Positions 1 to 5,916 of a stretch of DNA of 10,595 nucleotides are shown one piece after another; position 1 is the first letter of the stretch; the number at the start of each line of letters is the position of its first letter. The notes beneath the pieces are model-generated. The model searched no databases and was not told the DNA's origin. It saw only the letters and a list, made by a program, of their open reading frames with translations. Source of the stretch: Desulfuromonadaceae bacterium (lineage in GTDB: Bacteria; Desulfobacterota; Desulfuromonadia; Geobacterales; Pseudopelobacteraceae); contig JAQUCQ010000086.1 in assembly GCA_028686145.1 (NCBI GenBank), positions 1 through 10,595 on the forward strand, written 5' to 3'. The position numbers were made by a program, and so were the translations under genes.

Positions 1-121
1 TTTGAAAAGGTGCTATCATACTACAAAAGCGCGTGCCGTTAAATAATCAACTGATTGTCAGGCGGAATAACAAAGACCTCAATCGGCCTGGGAAAAAAGA
101 CGTAATTGAAGAAAGGGAACC

Positions 122-325
122 ATGACAGAGCAACTGGATAAAATACCGGAAACAGAGTGTAGCTGCGGAGAAATGCACAGGGGACATATTTGCTGGCTGA
201 CACATATGGGGTTGCTGAATGAGTCATATCACCTGAGTTGTGCCCCGACAGTATCGTCTGCTAAATGCGGAGCAATAGCTAATTTGCCCCACAATGTCTG
301 TTTCCCCGTGCCGCTTGAGAAATAA
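122..325 (+). CDS. Small Cys/His-rich protein, putative metal binding, 67 aa
   Basis: Encodes 67 residues with six cysteines (13, 15, 24, 40, 49, 60) and five histidines (19, 22, 28, 37, 57), an unusual density for a chance ORF. The layout is C-x-C-G, then HxxHxCWL with a GLL turn, then KCGAIAN and a C-terminal NVCFPVPL. This pattern (HxC-[YW]-L, a CG-A-N knuckle, then VCxPVxL near the end) resembles small cysteine-rich proteins I associate with Geobacter genomes; that link is from memory and unverified. In such proteins a CxxCG knuckle is expected, but here it reads S46-A-K-C49-G, as though one cysteine codon had become TCT. There is no signal peptide or membrane segment, so it is probably cytoplasmic. 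The start ATG follows a purine-rich AAGGGA at 113-118 with short spacing. It is convergent with prfB. Its function is unknown; zinc binding or a regulatory role is inference. Confidence 0.6.
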   Translation: MTEQLDKIPETECSCGEMHRGHICWLTHMGLLNESYHLSCAPTVSSAKCGAIANLPHNVCFPVPLEK

Positions 326-361
326 GTGGCGCTCAACTGTTCGATTCAACTCCGCTGAAGA

Positions 362-390
362 AAACCCATCCAAGACGGTTGGAGAGGTTT
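362..390 (-). terminator. Weak terminator-like hairpin between prfB and the small Cys-rich gene
   Basis: Between the two convergent stop codons there is an imperfect inverted repeat. Arms 362-373 and 379-390 pair as two 5-bp blocks separated by a 2x2 mismatch, with a 5-nt loop. On the minus strand the hairpin runs into TTTTCTT, which fits a modest intrinsic terminator for prfB. The stem is imperfect, so the call is tentative. Confidence 0.35.
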
Positions 391-397
391 GTTCTGC

Positions 398-1517
398 TTA
401 TTCTACATCTTCAACGTTACTCCTGACCCCCATCAAATATGCCACGACAAATTCATCCAAATTCCCGTCCAGTACCGCCTCAGGGTTGCCGGATTCGACA
501 CCGGTACGCAAATCCTTAACCATTTTGTAGGGGTGCAGCACATACGAGCGGATCTGGCTTCCCCAGCCGATGTCTTTCTTTTCGGCGGCGACTTCGGATG
601 ACTTCGCTTTGCGCTCCTCTACTTCACGTTCATACAACTTGGCCCGCAGGACTTTCATGGCGGTGCCCCGGTTTGATATCTGGCTTCGCTCAGACTGGCA
701 GGCAACGATAATGCCGGACGGAATATGGGTGATACGGACGGCCGAGTCGGTCGTATTGACGTGCTGACCGCCGGCGCCGCCTGAGCGGAAGGTGTCCACT
801 TTCAGATCCGCGTCGCTGATTTTAATATCGATATCATCTTCCTCGATTTCAGGGAAGGCATACATCGAGGCAAAGGATGTATGACGGCGGGCATTGCTGT
901 CAAATGGTGATATGCGGACCAGACGGTGAATCCCGGCTTCCGCCCTGAGGTACCCATAGGCATATTCACCGCTGACATTGAATGTAGCAGATTTCAAACC
1001 GGCTTCATCTCCGGCAAGATATTCAGTAATGACTGTCTTCCATCCTTTTTTCTCGCAGTAACGGAGGTACATACGCAGGATCATCTCAGCCCAGTCCTGT
1101 GACTCTGTGCCGCCTGCACCCGGATTTATGGTGATAAAGCAGGAATTGCGATCATGAGGGCCGGAAAGCATTCGTTGAAACTCGGCTGACTCGACCGCCT
1201 GAATCAGCCGGGCAGTCATTTCGCCAACCTCCACAAGTGTTTCGGCATCCTGGGCATCTTCTCCCAGTTCGATCATTATGCGGATATCCTCCGCTTGGCG
1301 CACAAGTGAGTCCCACATCTGGACAATCTTTTCCAGTGTCGTTCTCTTCTTGATTATATCCTGGGATTTCCCAGAGTCATCCCAAAAACCGGGCACTGAC
1401 ATTATCGATTCGATCTCCATGATCGATTCGCGTTTGGTTTCTATGTCAAAGTGCCCCCCTAAGCTTGGCGATCCGTTCTTCACAGTCCTTCACTTTTGCA
1501 ATCTCTTCGCGGTACAT
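398..1517 (-). CDS. prfB: Peptide chain release factor 2 (programmed +1 frameshift), 372 aa
   Basis: RF2 recognises UGA and UAA stop codons and triggers peptide release on the ribosome. The gene starts at the ATG at 1517, 8 nt after a strong AAGGAG (1526-1531). It is read for 23 codons to an in-frame TGA (1448-1446), then continues in the +1 frame from GAC (1447-1445) to the TAA at 398. Joined product: 372 residues (E. coli RF2 is 365). The SPF anticodon-like tripeptide that marks RF2 rather than RF1 is at about 203-205, and the catalytic GGQ (in SGGAGGQHVN) at about 249-251. A GTG at 1483 opens the second frame but is an artefact of ignoring the frameshift. It is the last gene of the rluB-corC-lnt-prfB run, 16 nt after the lnt stop. 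The frameshift gives autoregulation: low RF2 favours slippage and more RF2. Confidence 0.97.
1445..1460 (-). promoter_or_regulatory. RF2 programmed +1 frameshift signal
   Basis: On the minus strand the sequence reads AGG GGG GCA CTT TGA C. It has the elements known from E. coli prfB: an internal Shine-Dalgarno-like AGGGGG three nucleotides before the slippery CTT, then a UGA followed by C (poor termination context). E. coli has TAT where this gene has GCA. Slippage of the CUU-decoding tRNA onto UUU skips one base, and translation resumes at GAC. Confidence 0.96.
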
Positions 1518-1533
1518 GGCTGTTACTCCTTAG

Positions 1534-3120
1534 TTAGAAACTATTATTTTTATCATGGTCAGGGCGTAATTGTTTCCGTTTGAACCATCCTAATAGGGCA
1601 ATGCCGGCGGTTAATAACACGCAGAACCAAGCTGGGGCATCTCCTATGGTGAGGTAGAGAGATGTGCCGCGGCCCGGTCGGATGTCGCCGGTGCGGTATG
1701 CTTCTACAAACAGGTTGGTCATAGTGTGAATGTGGCCGTTCTCGTCAACAATTGCCGTTACCCCGGTGTTTGCGGCGCGGATCAAAGGGGTGCGGGTTTC
1801 GATCGCACGGAAAATTGAGATGGCAAGGTGCTGATAGGGTGCTGATGAACGACCAAACCAGGCATCATTGGTGATTGCCACCATAACGCGGGCTCCGGCC
1901 TGGACATATTGTCGGGCCAGATCCGGAAATATTATTTCATAGCAGATCTGGATACCGAGTTTTATACTCCCCATATTCAGGGGGACCGCCCGTTCGCCGG
2001 GAGAAAAATCGCCGATACCGACTACAAGTTTGTTAATGAAGCTCAGGATGTTCCCGAGTGGCACGTATTCACCGAACGGCACCAGGTGGAGCTTGTCGGC
2101 GCGTCCGACTGTTTCGCCACTTGGAGATAGCAAAAAAGCACTGTTCAATAAGGTACTCTTGCCATTGCGGAGCTCATGGGCCGGGCTTCCGAACAGCAGA
2201 TAGGCATGCATATCACGGGCAAGATTTCTGAGCCGTTCTGCCTGGAGCGGTTCATCCTGAAAAAAGAACGGTACGGCGCTTTCGGGCCAGACAATGAGGT
2301 CAACTCCTCCTTTGGACGCCTCGCGGGTAAGGCGCTCATAAGTGTCCAGCGTCTGTTCACGGAATTCAGGGCTCCATTTGATATCCTGAGCGATATTCCC
2401 TTGGATCAGGGCCACCCGCAGAGGTTTTGTATGGGGAATTTCCACTTCATTTAAACGATTGAAACCGTAGAAAAGTGTGCCGAGTAGAAGAAACAGAAGG
2501 ACAATTGCACTTTTTACCGGGTAGCGGACACCAGCACCGGAAACCGCCCGCAGAGCGCGGTACAATACAATATTTGTCAGAACAATCAGCAGGGTTATGC
2601 CATAGACCCCCGCCAGGTCGGCAATCTGGATCAACGGTAAGGTACGGAACTGTGAGTGTCCCAGCATGGCCCAGCCAAAACCGGAAAACAGAAATGAGCG
2701 GATAAAATCAAAGGCGACCCAGGCGATTGGGAGGGTAAAGGCGGCTTTTATCCCGATTAGTTCCCCCAGGCGGGCAATATAGGTAGTCAGGCCATAGAAC
2801 AATGCCAACCATAGAACCAGCATCAGATAGGCTGGAATACTGACTAACCAGGGCAGATGACCGTAACGGGTAAAAACGATATTAAGCCAGTAGAGAATGA
2901 TTGCGTATGCAGTAATGCCGCAGGTCAGGCCAATACGGAACGCTATCCGCGGCGTGCTCTCTTCAAGGGCTATCAGTAACGGGATCAAAGCGATCCAAGC
3001 GAGGAAAGAGAGGCCGGGATTGGGGAAAGAAAGAGCAATCAGGATGCCACTGGCGATAGCCAGTCCACCTCGCCGGTCAAATAGTTGTTTGAGTAATGAA
3101 AAAGAGATCAGCGTTCTCAC
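1534..3120 (-). CDS. lnt: Apolipoprotein N-acyltransferase, 528 aa
   Basis: Lnt transfers a third acyl chain from phospholipid to the N-terminal cysteine of diacylated lipoproteins in the inner membrane, which prepares them for Lol export to the outer membrane. The first ~220 residues hold multiple hydrophobic segments. A nitrilase-type domain follows, with the expected catalytic residues: Glu280 in VWPES, Lys343 in ADKLHLVPFGEYVP and Cys393 in QICYE. A C-terminal hydrophobic segment and a basic tail (WFKRKQLRP) close the protein. Length matches the family (about 510 in E. coli). The start is a GTG at 3120-3118 overlapping the corC stop as GTGA, so translational coupling is likely; no strong independent Shine-Dalgarno is visible. 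The corC-lnt pairing is widely conserved in proteobacteria. Confidence 0.96.
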   Translation of the reverse strand: MRTLISFSLLKQLFDRRGGLAIASGILIALSFPNPGLSFLAWIALIPLLIALEESTPRIAFRIGLTCGITAYAIILYWLNIVFTRYGHLPWLVSIPAYLMLVLWLALFYGLTTYIARLGELIGIKAAFTLPIAWVAFDFIRSFLFSGFGWAMLGHSQFRTLPLIQIADLAGVYGITLLIVLTNIVLYRALRAVSGAGVRYPVKSAIVLLFLLLGTLFYGFNRLNEVEIPHTKPLRVALIQGNIAQDIKWSPEFREQTLDTYERLTREASKGGVDLIVWPESAVPFFFQDEPLQAERLRNLARDMHAYLLFGSPAHELRNGKSTLLNSAFLLSPSGETVGRADKLHLVPFGEYVPLGNILSFINKLVVGIGDFSPGERAVPLNMGSIKLGIQICYEIIFPDLARQYVQAGARVMVAITNDAWFGRSSAPYQHLAISIFRAIETRTPLIRAANTGVTAIVDENGHIHTMTNLFVEAYRTGDIRPGRGTSLYLTIGDAPAWFCVLLTAGIALLGWFKRKQLRPDHDKNNSF

Positions 3121-3974
3121 TCACGCCCCGGATCTTCTGCTGAAATGTTACTGATAAGGCTGATCCCTACTTTTTTCACACGTCGCAGATCAGCGTCAAG
3201 AATTGTAAGGCGTAGCCCGGCGCCATCAATAGTGTCTCCGATTGCCGGGATTTTCCCGATTAGATGAAAAACAAGCCCACCGACGGAATCAAAGTTGTCT
3301 CGTTCAATCTCAAGGTCAAAATATTCCTCAAGCTCTTCGACAGGGAGCCGCCCGTCAGCAGTAATGCTTCCATCAGGATTCGCGGTCAGCAGGGATTCTT
3401 CGCGATCGTGTTCATCCTGAATGTCCCCTACAATCTCTTCCAGCAGGTCTTCAATTGTTATTAGCCCGGATGTGCCGCCATACTCGTCAATGACAATTGC
3501 CAGATGGATGCGTTTGCGTTTAAATTCCTGCAACAGCTGCTCCAGGTTTTTTGATTCGGGGATAAAGTATGGAGGGCGCATAAGCTCTCGAACAGAGAGG
3601 TTGTTTTCATCAGTACCCCACTGTTTGAGAAGGTCTTTGGCATACAGAAGTCCAATAATATTGTCGATGGTGTCTTCATAAACCGGGATGCGGGAGTGGC
3701 CACAGGCGATGATCGTGTCCAATAGTTCGCGTATGGTGGCGTCGACGGTGACGCAGGCCATTTCAGTCCGGGGTATCATGACTTCCCGCACGATTGTTGT
3801 GCCGAGGGAAAAAATGGAGCGAATCATCTCGCACTCATCCTCGTTGACAAGGCCTTCTTCTTCTGAAGCTTCGATAAAATCGTTTATATCCTGCTCGGTT
3901 GTTCTTTTGCGTCCGGTCATAAAACGGCTGACGCGTTCGATAAAACCGGACCTTCTACTGCTGCCTTCGTCCAC
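3117..3974 (-). CDS. corC: CorC/HlyC-type CBS-domain protein, 285 aa
   Basis: A soluble CorC-like protein: an acidic N-terminal helix region (TEQDINDFIEASEEEGLVNEDE), a CBS pair at about 66-190 (VMIPRTEM, HSRIPVYEDTIDNIIGLLYAKDL, then HLAIVIDEYGGTSGLITIEDLLEEIVGDI) and a C-terminal CorC_HlyC/transporter-associated domain at about 203-278. It lacks the DUF21 membrane domain of the larger hemolysin-family members. CBS pairs bind adenine nucleotides. CorC was linked to magnesium/cobalt efflux, but its biochemical role is unsettled. I chose the GTG at 3974 because it follows AGGAGG (3983-3988) by 8 nt and gives the family length (292 in E. coli). The frame stays open back to 4280, but that stretch is antisense-like sequence inside rluB with no CorC character. 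It overlaps the rluB end by 20 nt and the lnt start by 4 nt. Confidence 0.93.
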   Translation of the reverse strand: MDEGSSRRSGFIERVSRFMTGRKRTTEQDINDFIEASEEEGLVNEDECEMIRSIFSLGTTIVREVMIPRTEMACVTVDATIRELLDTIIACGHSRIPVYEDTIDNIIGLLYAKDLLKQWGTDENNLSVRELMRPPYFIPESKNLEQLLQEFKRKRIHLAIVIDEYGGTSGLITIEDLLEEIVGDIQDEHDREESLLTANPDGSITADGRLPVEELEEYFDLEIERDNFDSVGGLVFHLIGKIPAIGDTIDGAGLRLTILDADLRRVKKVGISLISNISAEDPGRE

Positions 3975-4806
3975 TGCTTTTTCCTCCTGATCGTTCTGGT
4001 TTTTTTGATCTTTTAGGCGCTTCTGATTTGTCGGGGCGTGGAGATTTCGGGCGTTCTTCGCGCTGCGGGCGTCCTGCAGATATGATTTTTGCTGGTTCTC
4101 CGGATAATTCGCGCACCTCAGCGTCCGAAAGATAGCGAAACTGCCCAGTTCTGAGCGTACCGAGTTGAAGAGCGCCGTAGCGAATCCGTTTAAGTCGTAC
4201 GACAGAAAGACTGACGGCTTCGCACATTCTGCGCACCTGGCGATTGCGCCCCTCGTGAATCGCGACCGAAATCCAATCATTCTGTTCGCCGCTTTTCACC
4301 AGATTCACAACCGCCGGTGCGGTCATGCCATCTTCCAGCTTAATTCCTTCGGCCATGCGTTTGAGTTGCTGGTCGATAACCTTGCCACGAACCCGGACAT
4401 GATACTCTTTTTCTATTTCATGGCGGGGATGCATCAGGCGATTTGCCCAGTCCCCGTCATTGGTCAGCAAAAGAAGTCCTTCGGTGTTGTAATCGAGGCG
4501 CCCCACCGGGTAAACCCGATCTGGGACGTCTTTCAGTAAATCCGTTACCAGTGGGCGATCCTGACTGTCTTTAAGTGCAGTGATATAGCCGGGTGGCTTA
4601 TTGAGCAGGATGTAGAGGCGTTGTGCGTTGATCTTCAGAGGTTTGCCGTCCACTGAAATGGTATCTTTTTCCGGATCGGCCTTGCTGCCCAGTTCAGTGA
4701 CCACTATGCCGTTAACGGTAACCTGGCCATTCAGGATCAGCGCTTCAGACGCGCGACGCGACGTGATTCCGGCGGCGGATATGATTTTTTGCAGACGTTC
4801 GAGCAT
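3955..4806 (-). CDS. rluB: 23S rRNA pseudouridine synthase B-type (RsuA/RluB/E/F family), 283 aa
   Basis: Converts a uridine of 23S rRNA (U2605 in E. coli RluB) to pseudouridine. An N-terminal S4 RNA-binding domain spans about 1-50 (LERLQKIISAAGITSRRASE, then NGQVTVNG). The catalytic core carries the family motif VGRLDYNTEGLLLLTNDG, with nucleophile Asp105, and a downstream NRQVRRM at about 188-194. The last ~45 residues are a disordered K/R/P/S-rich tail, as in other RluB proteins. The start ATG at 4806 has AAAGAGG ending 4 nt upstream, a short spacing. The family (RsuA/RluB/RluE/RluF) is certain. RluB is preferred over RluE/RluF from the overall match and the basic tail, but the exact target base is inferred. 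It is the first recognisable gene of the minus-strand operon, preceded by the 1.1-kb AT-rich gap. Confidence 0.9.
   Translation of the reverse strand: MLERLQKIISAAGITSRRASEALILNGQVTVNGIVVTELGSKADPEKDTISVDGKPLKINAQRLYILLNKPPGYITALKDSQDRPLVTDLLKDVPDRVYPVGRLDYNTEGLLLLTNDGDWANRLMHPRHEIEKEYHVRVRGKVIDQQLKRMAEGIKLEDGMTAPAVVNLVKSGEQNDWISVAIHEGRNRQVRRMCEAVSLSVVRLKRIRYGALQLGTLRTGQFRYLSDAEVRELSGEPAKIISAGRPQREERPKSPRPDKSEAPKRSKKPERSGGKSSGRRQQ
3983..3988 (-). promoter_or_regulatory. Ribosome binding site that fixes the corC start
   Basis: AGGAGG on the minus strand lies inside the last codons of rluB, 8 nt before the GTG at 3974. It decides the corC start against the much longer open frame reaching 4280, and implies reinitiation or coupling with the end of rluB translation. 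Confidence 0.85.
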
Positions 4807-4844
4807 AATGCCTCTTTGTTCAGTATATGCGGCAAGGATAAAAA

Positions 4845-4949
4845 TCAGGAGGCAGCGCCTTTGGCAAACACCCTGACAATAATGTTTGCAAATTCAACAA
4901 AATGATCAAGAAGATGTTCAATCAACTTGATCATTAACTCAATATTCAT
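4845..4949 (-). CDS. Possible 34-aa amphipathic small protein upstream of rluB
   Basis: ATG at 4949 to TGA at 4845, ending 38 nt before the rluB start. The predicted peptide is almost continuously hydrophobic/amphipathic: MNIELMIKLIEHLL, then DHFVEFANIIVRVF, ending AKGAAS. It would suit a short membrane-associated or helical peptide. There is no clear Shine-Dalgarno before ATG 4949; an inner ATG at codon 6 has only a weak GAG upstream. An open frame of this length is not statistically remarkable in AT-rich DNA. Its helix-like composition and its position in the rluB orientation are the only support. I do not recognise a family. Confidence 0.25.
   Translation of the reverse strand: MNIELMIKLIEHLLDHFVEFANIIVRVFAKGAAS
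4901..4935. repeat. 10-bp perfect inverted repeat
   Basis: AATGATCAAG (4901-4910) and CTTGATCATT (4926-4935) are perfect reverse complements separated by 15 nt, and each arm contains the palindrome TGATCA. There is no T-tract, so a terminator is unlikely. It lies within the possible 34-codon ORF and about 95 nt upstream of rluB, so an operator or an mRNA hairpin is possible. Confidence 0.5.
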
Positions 4950-4958
4950 ACGCTGTTG

Positions 4959-5072
4959 TTATACGTGTGGGAATGTTCCGGAACTAATCATTCCCTCAAG
5001 CTGGTGATAAAGTTTAACGAAATAGTCTTGCCTGTTGTCCATATATGAAAAACTATTTCTGCCGTCTTTCGA
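4959..5072 (-). pseudogene. Possible remnant of a coding region in frame with the 34-codon ORF
   Basis: Minus-strand codons from 5072 to the TAA at 4959 read as protein-like sequence (SKDGRNSFSYMDNRQDYF, then VKLYHQLEGMISSGTFPHV). An internal ATG at 5042 could give 27 residues. The frame is the same as that of the 34-codon ORF, so the two are separated only by one TAA and three codons. Just upstream, the adjacent frame (TGRDFHQLECFDLTNV) could join it through a 1-nt shift near an AAA run. This fits a decayed gene, but chance open frames in AT-rich DNA can look similar, and I recognise no family. Confidence 0.2.
4969..4995. repeat. Nested inverted repeats around GTTCCGGAAC
   Basis: GTTCCGGAAC (4975-4984) is a perfect 10-bp palindrome. 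It overlaps a second inverted repeat, GGGAATG (4969-4975) and CATTCCC (4989-4995). The two cannot form fully at once, so this could be a protein-binding site or an alternative-structure element. No poly-T follows on either strand. Confidence 0.45.
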
Positions 5073-5439
5073 TTAACTCCGTTTTAGTGACGTTAGTAAG
5101 ATCAAAACATTCAAGTTGATGGAAATCGCGACCCGTTTCAAGCGTTTTCTAGTACACGATATCTTAGGTAAACTCTATTTCGAATCCGATTATACAATGG
5201 CTTATGACGGCCATTATGTCAATACTACACTGTTATTCGTACATTAATTGCTCGCATGTCCTAATCGTCATTTATACCACTAACTCTGGCATTTGTTGTG
5301 TCATACCACTTATAACCACACCCCATATAATACGTATCTGATTATTACCATTGCGTTGATGACTCTTTTTAGGAACCGGAGTTATATGAAGTGTTATTTG
5401 AAAACAAATTGTTAGTTGTGGTGCAAAATTTTTCTTGTC

Positions 5440-5463
5440 AGTGCAATATCTGCACTTTTTTTT
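5440..5463 (+). terminator. Terminator-like hairpin with T-tract inside the AT-rich gap
   Basis: AGTGCA (5440-5445), a 5-nt loop and TGCACT (5451-5456) are followed by an unbroken T run to 5463. The 6-bp stem is only half GC, so it is a weak intrinsic terminator. It points along the plus strand although no gene lies upstream on that strand. It could end a short transcript starting near the TATAAT at 5326-5331. Confidence 0.35.
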
Positions 5464-5837
5464 AGATATTATTGGTGGAGATCAAACTTAAGAACTATCA
5501 ATTTCAACTGGTTAATATAGTTTTTGCAGTTGGCATGGATTGTGGACTTCTTGAGGATACGTTATGTGGCGTTGATAGTCAGCGTTAATCATAACCATGT
5601 AGTTTTAAAAACAAGGAAAATTCCGGTTGTGAACTCTCTTATAGCGTTGATTGGAAAGGTTCTGGCCTGCAACGACAATGGTTGTAAGGTAGATGCAACT
5701 GGATAAAATTTATAGGAGTTTGCTTAAGCGAAAGAAGTATTGACCTTTGTTTTTTTACCCCTGTCCAGTCTCGCACGGTTAGAAAGCATATTGCCGTAAT
5801 AACCGTCTACCCATATCTGACCCCATCCCATCAAGAG

Positions 5838-5855
5838 AGGAGGAGATAAATGTAA
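5838..5855 (+). promoter_or_regulatory. Start-stop element (ATG-TAA) behind a perfect Shine-Dalgarno
   Basis: AGGAGG at 5838-5843, then a 6-nt spacer, then ATG (5850-5852) followed directly by TAA (5853-5855). This is the strongest ribosome-binding context in the gap, yet it encodes only a formyl-methionine. It lies 61 nt upstream of the cytochrome start on the same strand, inside the likely 5' leader. A role in leader translation control, or a relic of a lost gene start, is inference. Confidence 0.5.
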
Positions 5856-5916
5856 AAATACAATCTAACTCTATTTCTGAAAGCATACCGATATATTAAT
5901 GAAAAAGGAGACTAAA

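Larger units (their letters stand above)
4807..5916. other. 1.1-kb AT-rich intergenic region between divergent rluB and the cytochrome gene
   Basis: No recognisable protein-coding gene, tRNA, CRISPR array or insertion-sequence gene was found on either strand. Hand counts of two 60-base rows gave 35% (5221-5280) and 30% (5401-5460) G+C, against 63-72% in sample rows of accA and dnaE. Short open frames of 30-60 codons occur on both strands, about what is expected by chance at this composition. Structures seen in it are listed separately: a 34-codon ORF, a possible decayed frame, two inverted repeats, a terminator-like hairpin and a start-stop element. Promoters for both flanking genes must lie here, but no convincing paired -35/-10 was identified. 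A TATAAT sits at 5326-5331 (+) and a TATACT about 20 nt before rluB (-), both without a good -35. Confidence 0.8.

Noticed and set aside
338..350. tRNA T-loop-like GTTCGATTC
   Set aside because: The flanking bases do not form a T-stem and no acceptor, anticodon or D arm is present.
398..1483. prfB beginning at a GTG at 1483
   Set aside because: That start lies in the second frame upstream of the slippage point. The true start is the ATG at 1517 with a strong ribosome-binding site, joined by the +1 frameshift.
3975..4280. N-terminal extension of the CorC-like protein up to 4280
   Set aside because: It runs through rluB in another frame, has no CorC-like sequence, and the AGGAGG-GTG at 3974 gives the normal family length.
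5114..5127. FNR-like half-match (TTGATGGAAATCGC)
   Set aside because: The right half matches poorly and it lies about 800 nt from the cytochrome start.
5119..5247. 43-codon plus-strand ORF (starts MEIATRFKRF)
   Set aside because: No ribosome-binding site and no family match; it lies within the number of chance ORFs expected here.
5353..5651. Three copies of GCGTTGAT (5353, 5569, 5644)
   Set aside because: Irregular spacing (216 and 75 nt) and no dyad symmetry; not enough for an operator or repeat array.
5524..5706. 60-codon plus-strand ORF in the AT-rich gap
   Set aside because: TTG start without a Shine-Dalgarno, no recognisable motif, and a length expected by chance at this composition.
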